DNA of 64,000 bases from Mycetohabitans endofungorum. Lineage in GTDB: Bacteria > Pseudomonadota > Gammaproteobacteria > Burkholderiales > Burkholderiaceae. The stretch is taken from contig NZ_CP132744.1 of assembly GCF_037477895.1 (NCBI RefSeq), positions 1,364,001 through 1,428,000 of the forward strand, in the 5' to 3' direction. Under the pieces are notes generated by a model. It saw only the letters and a list, made by a program, of their open reading frames with translations, ran no database searches and was not told the DNA's origin. Position 1 is the stretch's first letter. Each line of letters starts with the position of its first letter. The position numbers and the translations under genes were made by a program. This document shows positions 43,558 to 52,767 of the stretch, piece after piece.

Positions 43558-45176
43558 ACTCCAACCCAAAATCTCGCCAGCCGAGCGAGGAACGTGTCGC
43601 GATGCTCGGTGACGATGCTAGCGGGGATACCCGCATACGACCGAGCGACCATGGCAATGGTCGCCGGCCATTGCCGAGTCCGTCGGACTGGACCTTCGAG
43701 CTAATTGAACGCTATGACGCTGAAATTGCGCGCGTGGCAGAGCACTATAAACTTGACACCTATCCGATCCAGCTGGAATTGATCAGCGCCGAGCAGATGA
43801 TGGACGCGTATGCGTCGGTCGGCATGCCGGTCAATTACCGGCACTGGTCTTTCGGCAAGCACTTTCTTGCGACCGAGAAAAGCTACCGGCGCGGCCAGAT
43901 GGGACTAGCATACGAAATCGTCATCAATTCGAATCCCTGCATCGCCTATCTGATGGAAGAAAACACGATGACGATGCAAGCACTGGTGATCGCGCATGCG
44001 GCCTACGGCCACAACTCGTTTTTTAAAGGCAATTATCTATTTCGGCTGTGGACCGACGCTCACGCGATCATCGACTACCTGGTCTATGCCAAGCACTACA
44101 TTGCCGAATGCGAGGAGCGCTACGGCCTGGACCGCGTCGAGGAGTTGCTCGATTCATGCCATGCGCTGATGAACTACGGCGTGGACCGCTATAAGCGTCC
44201 TCAAAAGTTGTCGCTACAGCGGGAACTGGAGCGGCAACGCGAGCGCGAGGCGTATTTGCAGACGCAAGTCAACGAATTATGGCGCACACTGCCAGCGCGC
44301 TCCAAGCCCGAAACCGTGGACGACGCGGATGAAACCCGCTATCCGCCCGAGCCGCAGGAAAACCTGTTGTATTTCGCCGAAAAGAATGCCCCGCTATTGG
44401 AGCCATGGGAACGCGAAGTCATACGAATCGTGCGCAAGATCGGGCAGTACTTCTATCCGCAACGGCAAACCCAGGTGATGAATGAAGGGTGGGCCTGCTT
44501 CTGGCACTACACACTGCTCAATACGCTGTACAACGAAGGCAAGCTGGCTGACGGCTTCATGCTCGAATTTCTGCATTCGCACAGCAATGTCGTCTACCAG
44601 CCACCGGTGACCAAACCGTATTACAGCGGGATCAACCCGTATGCGCTGGGGTTTTCGATGATGACGGACATTCGCCGCATCTGTGAGCAGCCAACCGACG
44701 AAGACCGGCGCTGGTTTCCCGACTTGGCGGGCAGCTCGTGGCTCGAGGCACTCGACTATGCGATGCGCAACTTCAAAGATGAAAGCTTCGTTGCCCAATA
44801 TTTGTCGCCGTCATTGATCCGGGACATGCGGCTGTTCTCGATCCTAGACGACGATTCGAAAGAGGCTCTGGAAGTCTCCGCGATCCATGACGAAAGCGGC
44901 TACCAATACGTCCGGCAGGCGCTGTCGCGCCAGTATGATATCCATCACCGTGAGCCAAATATCCAAGTATGGTCAGTGAATACACGAGGTGATCGCAGTC
45001 TCACGCTGCGTCACTTCATGACCGACCATCGACATCTGGGCAGCGACACCGAAGAGGTGCTCAAACACATGGCGCGGCTGTGGCAGTTTAACGTGCACCT
45101 GGAAAGTGTCGACGAGAACGGCACGGTGCGCCGGCGCTACGAATGTCCTTACGTCGCGCCAGCGGTGCGGGTCTAG
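43554..45176 (+). CDS. spoVR: SpoVR-family protein (YcgB)
   Basis: 540 residues with SpoVR signatures: PVNYRHWSFGKHF, AYEIVINSNPCIAYLMEENT, NEGWACFWHYT and PYALGFSMM. The biochemical role is unknown. The start overlaps yeaH (ATGA). The first ~45 residues are a variable polar extension. Confidence 0.93.
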   Translation: MNSNPKSRQPSEERVAMLGDDASGDTRIRPSDHGNGRRPLPSPSDWTFELIERYDAEIARVAEHYKLDTYPIQLELISAEQMMDAYASVGMPVNYRHWSFGKHFLATEKSYRRGQMGLAYEIVINSNPCIAYLMEENTMTMQALVIAHAAYGHNSFFKGNYLFRLWTDAHAIIDYLVYAKHYIAECEERYGLDRVEELLDSCHALMNYGVDRYKRPQKLSLQRELERQREREAYLQTQVNELWRTLPARSKPETVDDADETRYPPEPQENLLYFAEKNAPLLEPWEREVIRIVRKIGQYFYPQRQTQVMNEGWACFWHYTLLNTLYNEGKLADGFMLEFLHSHSNVVYQPPVTKPYYSGINPYALGFSMMTDIRRICEQPTDEDRRWFPDLAGSSWLEALDYAMRNFKDESFVAQYLSPSLIRDMRLFSILDDDSKEALEVSAIHDESGYQYVRQALSRQYDIHHREPNIQVWSVNTRGDRSLTLRHFMTDHRHLGSDTEEVLKHMARLWQFNVHLESVDENGTVRRRYECPYVAPAVRV

Positions 45177-45262
45177 GGTCGGGCGGCATCGCTGCGCGAA
45201 TCGGCGTGCGGCTGCAGCAGTTTCAACGGCTAGCAACAAATCCCCGGCAGGGAAGTCGCTTT

Positions 45263-46078
45263 CTAAGCGTCATTAAGGTTCATCAACGTATCATAGCGTG
45301 GTAACGGCTTATTGTGTGGGTCGACCGTTTTACCGTACGTTGCCCGTAAGGCATTAAATGCGGCGTAACCTTCGCGGGCGTAAGGGTTGTGTGGATCCTT
45401 CCGCCAAGCGTTGATAGTAGGCTGATTCTTCGGCGTCAACTCGGAATTTATTACATCATCCAGCGTTCCTCGGCCTGGCTCTTCTGCAGCCCATTTCACA
45501 AAATGGCGCAAGTGGCTTGCGTACTTCGCTGCCTTGGGGTCGGAACAAAGCTGAAGAAATGTACCGATCAATTCTTTAGACCTTGTGAGAGGCTGCTTCG
45601 GCCTGAAGTCCAGCATCGAAAAAGTGGGCCCTCCCGTACTGACTTCTGCAGTCGCAATTTTAGCGGCCAGCCACATGGTCGGGTCTTCAGTGTGATTCTT
45701 ATCGGACGCGCGCTTAGTGGTTCGTTCGGTCGTGCCAGTACTAACGCTTGTTGCGCTCGTGCCGGTACCAACGTTCCCTGAATTCGAGCCGGTACGCGTT
45801 TCCTGGGCAGCCACGCCGAAACCACTGATTTTGTTTGATAGCACCAACGCGCCGTTCTGACTCGACGATTTCAGCGCAAATCGACCCGACTGCTTAATGG
45901 CGGACCGAGTGGAGTCAGCGCTTTTCTTTCTTTTGGTAACGCGGCCGTCTTGACCTCCAAGCGTGTCTAGCCGCGCATGGGACTGTAAGTTGCTAGGCTG
46001 TACGTCGGCGCCTTTCTGTTTTTCTTCGTGAGCGCATGGTGGGACACTCCCCGAATTCAGCAAGTCACTGATACGCAT
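45263..46078 (-). CDS. Unknown Ser/Thr-rich protein, candidate secreted effector
   Basis: 271 residues from ATG 46078, which has GGGAGGAAAA just upstream. Residues 1-140 are Ser/Thr/Gly/Lys-rich and low in hydrophobics (SGNVGTGTSATSVSTGTTER), without a signal peptide. Residues 160-271 look folded (TRSKELIGTFLQLCSDPKAA, KYASHLRHFVKWAAEEPGRG, YDTLMNLNDA). A disordered polar N terminus plus a compact C domain, in low-GC DNA beside IS elements, is typical of type III effectors, but no family is recognised. Confidence 0.6.
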   Translation of the reverse strand: MRISDLLNSGSVPPCAHEEKQKGADVQPSNLQSHARLDTLGGQDGRVTKRKKSADSTRSAIKQSGRFALKSSSQNGALVLSNKISGFGVAAQETRTGSNSGNVGTGTSATSVSTGTTERTTKRASDKNHTEDPTMWLAAKIATAEVSTGGPTFSMLDFRPKQPLTRSKELIGTFLQLCSDPKAAKYASHLRHFVKWAAEEPGRGTLDDVINSELTPKNQPTINAWRKDPHNPYAREGYAAFNALRATYGKTVDPHNKPLPRYDTLMNLNDA

Positions 46079-46326
46079 TTTTCCTCCCAAGGGCAGGCCT
46101 GTATAACGTATAACGTTGACGATACGCACTTTTTGATAACCAAGCGCAGAAAAACGAAGTGTTGGAGGGATTTACGAACAGCTGTTTGCTTTGCTGGTCC
46201 AGTTAGTCCATGACAACCGTCAGAGGCCAGGCTAAACAACATAATGCCATATTTTACATAACGTGAATTATCGCATCTTAGGGATGTAGCGGCTAAGTTG
46301 TAATGTCCGCTTTTGGCTAAGTTCAG

Positions 46327-46498
46327 ATGTTGACGAGCCGACAGATTCGTCGTCTGGTCGAACGACTACGCGAACACGGACCGCAAGGTCTCGTGTCGCG
46401 ACGGCGGTCGAAACCGAGCAACAACCGGCTGGATGCCGGAACAGCCGAGCGCACGCGCTCGATCATCCGCGAGCGCTATGCCGATTTTGGGCCGACGC
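46327..46498 (+). pseudogene. ISNCY-type transposase remnant, left part
   Basis: Encodes MLTSRQIRRLVERLREHGPQ, GLVSRRRSKPSNNRL and IRERYADFGPTL, the HTH start of ISNCY transposases. Cut by the IS3-type element; continues at 47122. Confidence 0.75.
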
Positions 46499-46531
46499 TG
46501 ACCTGCCCCCTTCAGTAGGGCCAACGGGCTT

Positions 46532-46810
46532 CTAGCAAAGTCCTTTTATACCAGCTCCTGGAAAGCGGCAGGAGCATCCGCTGTTGCCCGGTGTTTCGCC
46601 GCAAACCCGCCGACGCTCGTGCGCCAGTTCCACCAGACGCGCCTTCAGCGCATCATTGTCGTGGTCCAGCTTCGCCTCGTAATGCAACACGCTGCGAGAA
46701 AGCCCGACAAGCCGGCAGGCGCGGCGCTCCGAGATGTTTACCTTCTCCCGAATCGCCGCCACTGCTTCGCGCTTGGCTTGCGGGCTCAGGGCTTTCCCTT
46801 GACGACAACC
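46532..46810 (-). pseudogene. IS3-family OrfB, truncated
   Basis: Starts as OrfB (LSPQAKREAVAAIREKVNIS, ERRACRLVGLSRSVLHYEAK) and reaches LVELAHERRR, where the HTH_21 region ends. The rve/DDE domain is absent and the frame ends in unrelated residues at 46532. Confidence 0.75.
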
Positions 46811-47049
46811 TTCAACGCTTGCATATCGAGCATCGCCTCGGCCAGCAGCTTCTTCAGCCGCGCGTTCTCGGTTTCCAGTTCCTTGAGCCGGCGTGCTTCC
46901 GACACCTGCATGCCGCCAAACTTCGCGCGCCACGTGTAGAACGACGCGTCACTGAACCCGTGCTGCCTGCACAACTCTTTGACCGGCCTGCCGGCCTCGG
47001 CTTCCTTCAGAAACCCGATGATCTGTTCTTCCGTAAAGCGCTTCTTCAT
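46786..47049 (-). CDS. IS3-family OrfA
   Basis: 87 residues: MKKRFTEEQIIGFLKEAEAG, VKELCRQHGFSDASFYTWRA, then a leucine zipper (RRLKELETENARLKKLLAEA). Complete HTH-plus-zipper OrfA of the IS3 family. Confidence 0.88.
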   Translation of the reverse strand: MKKRFTEEQIIGFLKEAEAGRPVKELCRQHGFSDASFYTWRAKFGGMQVSEARRLKELETENARLKKLLAEAMLDMQALKVVVKGKP

Positions 47050-47121
47050 GTTCGTCTTCTTCTCCGAAAACGAACTTTACTAGGTTCTGGCTGGCCCTGC
47101 TTGCAGGGGGCAGGTCAACGC

Positions 47122-47249
47122 TGGCCTGCGAGAAGCTGTGGGAATGCTACGGCATTCGGCTGGCCAAGGAGTTGAGGACCGGGCGCCGCAACGCACGTTG
47201 TTGGTGTACGTGGAATGTAGTGGACGGCAAATTCAAGCCGTGGCGCTAA
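47122..47249 (+). pseudogene. ISNCY-type transposase remnant, right part
   Basis: Continues the interrupted frame (LACEKLWECYGIRLAKEL), then jumps to later transposase-like sequence (TLLVYVECSGR), so it carries a second internal deletion. Confidence 0.55.
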
Positions 47250-47255
47250 ACGCCA

Positions 47256-48644
47256 TTATGAAGAATCCGAATCCGGTTGTGCCGCTGCCAGTCTCGCGTA
47301 TTGGTGCCCTAACCTAACCCCGTTAAGCAGCCAAAATATTGACAATGGTACCATCACAAAAGAAATTGCGCTTATGGATAAGCCTAGCATCCCCATACCG
47401 GCATAGGCCCAAGCACCCAATTGGTCGCCTGAGCGATAAGCTACTGTATCAATAAAACTCTTGATCTTATATCTTATTTTTTCGTCTATAGCTGCAAATA
47501 GTGTTTCCTGAACGGGTTTGGTAATTGAAAAATTTATGATACGAGAAATTACTCTAAATGCAATGAGGGTTGCGACTGTCTGCTTCCAGGCAAGCATGCC
47601 AAAGCCTATGGCGCTTGTTGCTGGCGCCATTGCAAGGGCAATGGAAATCCCCAAAGAACGAATTACGCGACCAGTTAAAAACAATTGGATTATTATTGTG
47701 ACAGCGTTGACGGCAAGGTCAATCGATGAAAATAATTTAATACGTTCTTTATTATCAATATCTAGACCTTGTATTATTATAGCTTGATGAAAATACAATG
47801 CTGTTGACGTTAGCGACAAGAGGACAACATAGACGCATAGGCCCGCAACGTGGGAAGACCGTAGGGCTGGAACAATGCGAAGTATTTTTGTAAGGCTGTT
47901 TATATTTTTATTATCATCCTGTTGGACTCCGCTCGTCATGCTGCCGGCATGCTTCCTCTTACCCAGATAAACTATCCTCCTACGTTTCTTATCTAGTTCC
48001 GTTGACGTTGATGTAAGATGCAGTGTACTGCGAGCCGCTAATTCGAGTAAAATTGCTGCAATTGCCAATGTCCACCCTGGACCAAGCAGGCCTGACAGCG
48101 CAGTACTCACACCTGAGCCTGCCAGCGCACCCAAATTCGCGCCGGCTGACACCATTCCAAAAAGTCGTCCGCCTTGCTCTTTGCTGAACTTGTCGATAGT
48201 CATCATCCAATACAGGGTCATCGCAAAAACGCTATAGGCAGAAACCCAAATGAAAAACACATCCTCCATCCAAAATGCCTGTTCTGGCACAGAAGATCGC
48301 ATTATAATTGCAAAAATTACAAGGATCGCGACGCAAACTCGATAACTGATCGAAACTGCACGCTGCAAAGGAACTTTGTTTAATAATTTTGAAAATAAAA
48401 ATGAAATAAGCAGCATGCACAACAATGTAGCGCTGAATAACCACGTCAGTTTTTGCACGCCGCTCACGGCACCCATCGTGTCACGGATAGGCCGGATTAG
48501 GTAATAGGCTAACGATAACCAGAAAAGACCTAGCGCACTCCAAAGCAACGGTCGAACTTCATCGGGACGCAACTTGAACCGCATGCACCATTGTTCACGA
48601 CTGGTGCTTATCATACTAAGTAGTTTAAAATAGTCACGTCGCAC
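47256..48644 (-). CDS. NTP/NDP exchange (TLC)-like or MFS membrane transporter
   Basis: A 462-residue protein with about 12 hydrophobic segments. The start RPDEVRPLLWSALGLFWLSL then YYLIRPIRDTMG resembles the NTP/NDP exchange transporter family, whose best-known members let intracellular bacteria take host ATP; the alternative is a generic MFS carrier. A charged loop lies near residues 215-250. Codon use is AT-rich compared with neighbours and it sits between IS remnants, so it is probably acquired. The start could also be the Met before RFKLRPDE. Confidence 0.6.
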   Translation of the reverse strand: MRRDYFKLLSMISTSREQWCMRFKLRPDEVRPLLWSALGLFWLSLAYYLIRPIRDTMGAVSGVQKLTWLFSATLLCMLLISFLFSKLLNKVPLQRAVSISYRVCVAILVIFAIIMRSSVPEQAFWMEDVFFIWVSAYSVFAMTLYWMMTIDKFSKEQGGRLFGMVSAGANLGALAGSGVSTALSGLLGPGWTLAIAAILLELAARSTLHLTSTSTELDKKRRRIVYLGKRKHAGSMTSGVQQDDNKNINSLTKILRIVPALRSSHVAGLCVYVVLLSLTSTALYFHQAIIIQGLDIDNKERIKLFSSIDLAVNAVTIIIQLFLTGRVIRSLGISIALAMAPATSAIGFGMLAWKQTVATLIAFRVISRIINFSITKPVQETLFAAIDEKIRYKIKSFIDTVAYRSGDQLGAWAYAGMGMLGLSISAISFVMVPLSIFWLLNGVRLGHQYARLAAAQPDSDSS

Positions 48645-48939
48645 TGTTGTCCTTACCAGCTCTACGCATGTACTGCCCTACGCTAAACTAGTGCCTTGTA
48701 AGCTGCATCACAGCATTCATCTTGGTGGCTGAATCACCATTTGCATAGCGTAGCGGCCGTTCCTGTAAAGGATTTGGCGTGCTGCGATATGACACAGACT
48801 GAGCAGCATAGCTGACACTATTGCCGGTGGCACAGCCAATGCTTCTGAAAGCAGGCGCGGAATATGCGAGGAAACTGTTAGGCGGTCCACAACCTGGAAC
48901 CAATGGCATGAGCTACGCACGGAAAAGGAGTTCAACATT
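48645..48939. other. Intergenic region
   Basis: Divergent upstream regions of the transporter and marC-type genes. Overlapping minus frames here look like noise. GGAAAAGGAG at 48920-48931 is the ribosome site for the next gene. Confidence 0.4.
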
Positions 48940-49584
48940 ATGAGTGACTATCTGAATTATGTTGGAATTGGATTGATAACGCTTTTACCAATCATCAACC
49001 CAATTACCAGCGCTAGCGTATTTCTCGGATTGAGTGCTCACATGAGCCCTACGCAGCGCAATCAACAGATTAATTTGACCGCATTTTATGTACTGATATC
49101 TCTACTAGCTTGTTTTTACGCAGGCAGTGCCATTATGAATGCGTTTGGCATTTCAGTTCCGGGAATGCGTGTCGCGGGAGGGATGATTGTTACCTATATT
49201 GGTTTTGGAATGCTCTTCCCAAAGTATCACGAGATTGAAACACAAAAGAAAATAGCATCAACGCCTCCAGCAAATGTGGCTTTTATTCCACTCACCTTGC
49301 CCGTGACCGTTGGCCCAGGCGCAATCGCGATGATTGTTAGCGATGCTTCAGCAATCCACCGAACGGGTGGTTATAGTCTGATCGATCATCTCGTCGTGCT
49401 AACCGTCGATATTGCGCTTACGTTGATTCTGTGGATGACTTTGCGCAGCGCATCACGGGTGCTTCATTTGTTGGGAAGGTCTGGCACCGATGCTATTTCC
49501 CGAGTAATGGGTTTCATGCTGGTCTGTATGGGGGTTCAGTTTGGCTTAAATGGGCTACACGGGGCCTTCATGGCGCCAAAATGA
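48940..49584 (+). CDS. MarC/NAAT-family membrane protein
   Basis: 214 residues, six hydrophobic segments. Family motifs: LLPIINPITSASVFLGLSAH near the start and AFIPLTLPVTVGPGAIAMIV in the middle. Function of MarC proteins is unsettled. Low-GC compared with the backbone. Confidence 0.88.
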   Translation: MSDYLNYVGIGLITLLPIINPITSASVFLGLSAHMSPTQRNQQINLTAFYVLISLLACFYAGSAIMNAFGISVPGMRVAGGMIVTYIGFGMLFPKYHEIETQKKIASTPPANVAFIPLTLPVTVGPGAIAMIVSDASAIHRTGGYSLIDHLVVLTVDIALTLILWMTLRSASRVLHLLGRSGTDAISRVMGFMLVCMGVQFGLNGLHGAFMAPK

Positions 49585-49756
49585 CCATTAAGGTCCTGCC
49601 GCATTAATTATGCCGAACATGCCGCCAGCTTCGCGAAACCAGCGCGCTCCCAACGGCTACAGCACGCCGCATGCCGATGCTGCGGCGCCACTCCGTGCAT
49701 TTTCCGTGGGGTGGTCAGGCTACAACTTGAACAATTTCCAGGTCGTAGCCGACCAT

Positions 49757-50222
49757 TCAGTTCACCCCAGCTTCCCCTTCTTCATTGGTGCAATTCGTCG
49801 GGCCGTTGACCCTCACGCAGACCGAGCACATCGAGGTATGCGTCGAGAGCACCCTGGCAAGGCGATCCTCCTTACGGATAACGGCAGTTGGATAGCCAGA
49901 CTTCAGCAACTCGAAGTTCAACAGCAATCCGGTCGGCAGATGCAGAATGTCCAGCGGCGTTGTGCTAGCGCCCGCGATCACCACGTTCTCATGGCGATAC
50001 CGACCGGCCTCTTTGTCATCGATCCCTTTCAGCACGAGGCTGTGAATGTTACGGATCTGCCATTCGGACAGCGCCTCGTTCCTCGCGACGATCTCCTCAA
50101 CGTAGAGAATAGCGTCGCGATGGTTCGTGGCCTCGAAGTGCTCGCGCAGCGAGTTGCCCCCTACCGTAATGCCGCAGGCCTCGCCCCTTTTGACGGCCAG
50201 TTCGCCACCGATGTCGCATCAC
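49757..50222 (-). pseudogene. Fic-domain protein remnant, catalytic loop deleted
   Basis: The frame from about 50222 reads GITVGGNSLREHFEATNHRD, NEALSEWQIRNIHSLVLKGI and AGRYRHENVVIAGASTTP, the N part of Fic proteins. After LPTG it jumps to LLLNFELLKSGYPTAVIRKE, which belongs after the HPFxxGNGR motif in relatives, so the AMPylation loop is missing. The N terminus is cut by ISL3 sequence. Confidence 0.75.
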
Positions 50223-50705
50223 GATCGGGCAACCGGTCCAATGGGCGCCGTTGCTCGATGTCGACCAGTAGGGTGCCATAGCGATGACCGCGCTTGAATG
50301 CCCAGTCATCGACGCCAACTATGGCAGGGTTGGATGTCGTCGCGACGTGCTTTTGGCCGTTGCGTTTGAGCAAACGAAGCATCGTTTCTCCGCTGATCGA
50401 GATGCCCAGCCGCTGCGCCAGGCGCGCGCCTGCGGCGCCACTGAGCGCCAAGCCCACATGCCACAGCGCCGTCTGTGCTCGGGCTGTGCGACGCTGCTGA
50501 CGTGGGCCGAATTGCGCTGGGCATTGGGCGAATGTTTGCCGGCGGCACATTGTGTTATCGCAACGAAAGCGCCGCACCTGGATTTCCAGCGTGACGCGAT
50601 GGCCGCTACACGGCAGGTCTTCAACGCGTCGCCGGTACCCTCCGTGTATCCGGGAACTGGTCGCTCCACACGCCGTGCAGTGCGCAACGAGCCCTTGATG
50701 TTTTA

Positions 50706-51569
50706 GAGTCGCTAACACAAGTCGTCCACGAAGCGCGAACAGATAACGGCAGCAGCCAAGCGGAGCAAGGCGATATGAATGTCCAGACGCCGCTCAAAGC
50801 GGATGCGCAGCTTACCAAAACCGGCAAACCAGGCGTGCGTGCGCTCAACTACCCAGCGATGCCGTCCGAGCCGCTCGCGCTTTTCTACGCCTCGACGGGC
50901 GATGCGTGCAGTGATTGCGCGTTGCTTCAGATAGCGTCGGCAGCGGGCAAAGTCGTAGCCCTTGTCCGCATGCAGTGTGCCCGGGCGTTTGCGCGGCAAA
51001 CCGCTCAAGCCCGGCACGGCTGGGAGGGTATCGAGGGTGCGCTCGAAGGCCATCGAATCATGCCGGTTGGCACCCGTGACTGTGATCGCCAAGGGAACGC
51101 CTCGGGCATCTACGACCAGATGCCGTTTGCTCCCGAGTTTGCCACGGTTCGTCGGGTTGGGGCCGGTTTCCTGGCCCCCCGGGGGCTGGCAACGCTGGCC
51201 GCATCCAGGCTCGCTCGCTCCCAATCAATCTGGTCATGTTCACGCAACCGGCAAAGCATGGCCAGATGCAGCCTGCTCCACACGCCTGCGGCCTGCCAGT
51301 CGCGCAATCGGCGCCAGCATGTCATGCCGCTGCCAAAGCCAAGCTCCTGCGGCAAGTCTTCCCATGGAACGCCTGTATGCAGGACATACAGAATACCGTT
51401 CAATGCCGCCCGGTCGTCAACAGTGCGCCGACGCCCGCCTTTGGGTGAGGGCGTGAACGCTGGAATCAACGGCTCCAGCACCGCCCATAATTCATTGCTG
51501 ATTTTGCGTCTTGCCATGACCTTAGAATACGCGCCTTACGGCCTGACGTCCAGGTTGCGTTAGCGACTC
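50706..51569 (-). mobile_element. IS5-family (IS427-type) insertion sequence, copy 2
   Basis: 864 bp, same inverted repeats as copy 1 and a TTA duplication (50703-50705, 51570-51572). It lies in the ISL3 transposase gene. A few substitutions separate it from copy 1. Confidence 0.93.
50712..51517 (-). CDS. IS5/IS427 transposase, copy 2
   Basis: orfA 51517-51110 and orfB to 50712, joined by the same C/G-run slip. Compared with copy 1 there are small changes (LPRKRPGTLHADK versus [13 protein letters not shown]). The DDE region is intact. Confidence 0.85.
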
Positions 51570-51676
51570 TTAGTGCAATGATGAGCCGATGGCCGATCAT
51601 CTCCCACCCGACAATGCGCATGCCGGAAGCGGGCAACAGGCGTTGAAGGAAAGAAAAATTCACGCCGATTATCCGA

Positions 51677-51883
51677 GTGATGCAATACTGGCTTGATCGT
51701 CATTGTCACCTGCAGGTTCACACAAAGTGTGGAAGAGCCATTTTCAACGTGCTGCTGACAATGGCGCTTGCCCTGCTCTTTCCGCAGCTCACCGTAATGG
51801 GTGTCGAGGAGCCCGGTAAACTCATTGTTCAGAGGGTAACCATCGCCTTTGCCGCCATCGTTTATGGCCTTAAAAATAAGTAA
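51677..51883 (+). CDS. Small hydrophobic protein or gene remnant
   Basis: 68 residues (MMQYWLDRHCHLQVHTKCGR..., NVLLTMALALLFPQL, KLIVQRVTIAFAAIVYG) with two possible membrane segments. It directly precedes the esterase gene (28 bp) and lies beside the ISL3 5' end, so it may be the tail of a larger transporter gene. No family assigned. Confidence 0.35.
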   Translation: MMQYWLDRHCHLQVHTKCGRAIFNVLLTMALALLFPQLTVMGVEEPGKLIVQRVTIAFAAIVYGLKNK

Positions 51884-51910
51884 CACAATCAATACAGGAG
51901 CACGAAAATC

Positions 51911-52675
51911 ATGACGCCGGAAATCTATCGAGAAAACGGGCAGCCCTTCCTACTGGAAGGAAATGAAGTGGGTGTGCTGCTGTCACACGGCTACACCGGC
52001 ACGACGTCGGGAATGCGGTATCTGGGCGAGTATCTGCACAACAAGGAAGGCTGGACGGTCCACGCGCCCCGGCTCAAAGGGCATGGCGACTCGCCTGCCG
52101 CGATGGCTGAAACCACGGCGACCGACTGGATCCGCTCGCTGGAAGACGGGCTGCAGCTGCTCTCCAAGCGGTGTACGACGATTTTCATGGCGGGACTGTC
52201 AATGGGCGGTTGCCTCACCTTGTACATGGCCGCACAGTACGCTCAGCAAATCAAGGCCGCCGTGCCGATCAACGCGTGCCTTTATTTCGGAACCCACACG
52301 CTGGCTGAGCTGGCATACAAAAAAGATGCGCCGGACTACCTTGTCGGTGTAGGCAATGACGTCAAGGATCCGAATGTTACTGAGGTGGCATACCACGAAA
52401 TCCCGGTATCCACGATCAAGGAAATCTACGGCTTGATGAACGTGACACGAGATCTGCTGCCAAAAATCGTCTGTCCGACTCTGGTCATGGTTTCCCCGGA
52501 AGATCATGTCGTACCGCCAGCGAACGGGCAGATCATCCTGAATGGCATTAGTTCGACGGACCGACGGCTGTTAGTGCTTCAAAATTCTTTCCACGTCGCG
52601 ACCATCGACTTTGACAAAGAAGTCATCGCCGAACGTACCCGCTCGTTTTTCTCGGAGCAACTGCGTCGGTTGTAA
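51911..52675 (+). CDS. Alpha/beta-hydrolase carboxylesterase (Est30-like)
   Basis: 254 residues. Nucleophile Ser in AGLSMGG (about 94), acid Asp in SPEDHVVP, and His in NSFHVAT near the end. LSHGYTGTTSGMRYLGEYL forms the oxyanion region. The fold and size fit monoacylglycerol lipase/Est30 carboxylesterases. AGGAG site before the ATG. Confidence 0.9.
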   Translation: MTPEIYRENGQPFLLEGNEVGVLLSHGYTGTTSGMRYLGEYLHNKEGWTVHAPRLKGHGDSPAAMAETTATDWIRSLEDGLQLLSKRCTTIFMAGLSMGGCLTLYMAAQYAQQIKAAVPINACLYFGTHTLAELAYKKDAPDYLVGVGNDVKDPNVTEVAYHEIPVSTIKEIYGLMNVTRDLLPKIVCPTLVMVSPEDHVVPPANGQIILNGISSTDRRLLVLQNSFHVATIDFDKEVIAERTRSFFSEQLRRL

Positions 52676-52767
52676 GAACAGGACAGCTGGTAGACGCGGT
52701 ATCCGGTTGCGTCATGTCGCGTTCTGCCGGCGCGGCATGACGCATCATCGGCGGCAACCGCCCCGCT

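Larger units (their letters stand above)
46499..47117 (-). mobile_element. IS3-family element, internal deletion derivative
   Basis: 619 bp between inverted repeats TGACCTGCCCCCT...AGGGCCA at both ends, with a 4-bp ACGC direct duplication outside. Full relatives are about 1.2 kb; most of orfB is deleted, so the element can only move in trans. Confidence 0.75.
50212..51663 (-). pseudogene. ISL3-family transposase, split by IS5/IS427 and 3'-truncated
   Basis: Starts MNFSFLQRLLPASGMRIVGW at 51663, is interrupted at the TTA at 51570, and resumes at 50705 (LKHQGLVAHCTACGATSSRI). Zinc-ribbon cysteines and VGVDDWAFKRGHRYGTLLVD are typical. Homology stops at DRDATSVA where fic begins; the rest of the transposase is missing. 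Confidence 0.8.

Noticed and set aside
49610..50281. Long plus-strand ORF of 223 codons
   Set aside because: It is the antisense of the fic and ISL3 remnants and shows no family features.
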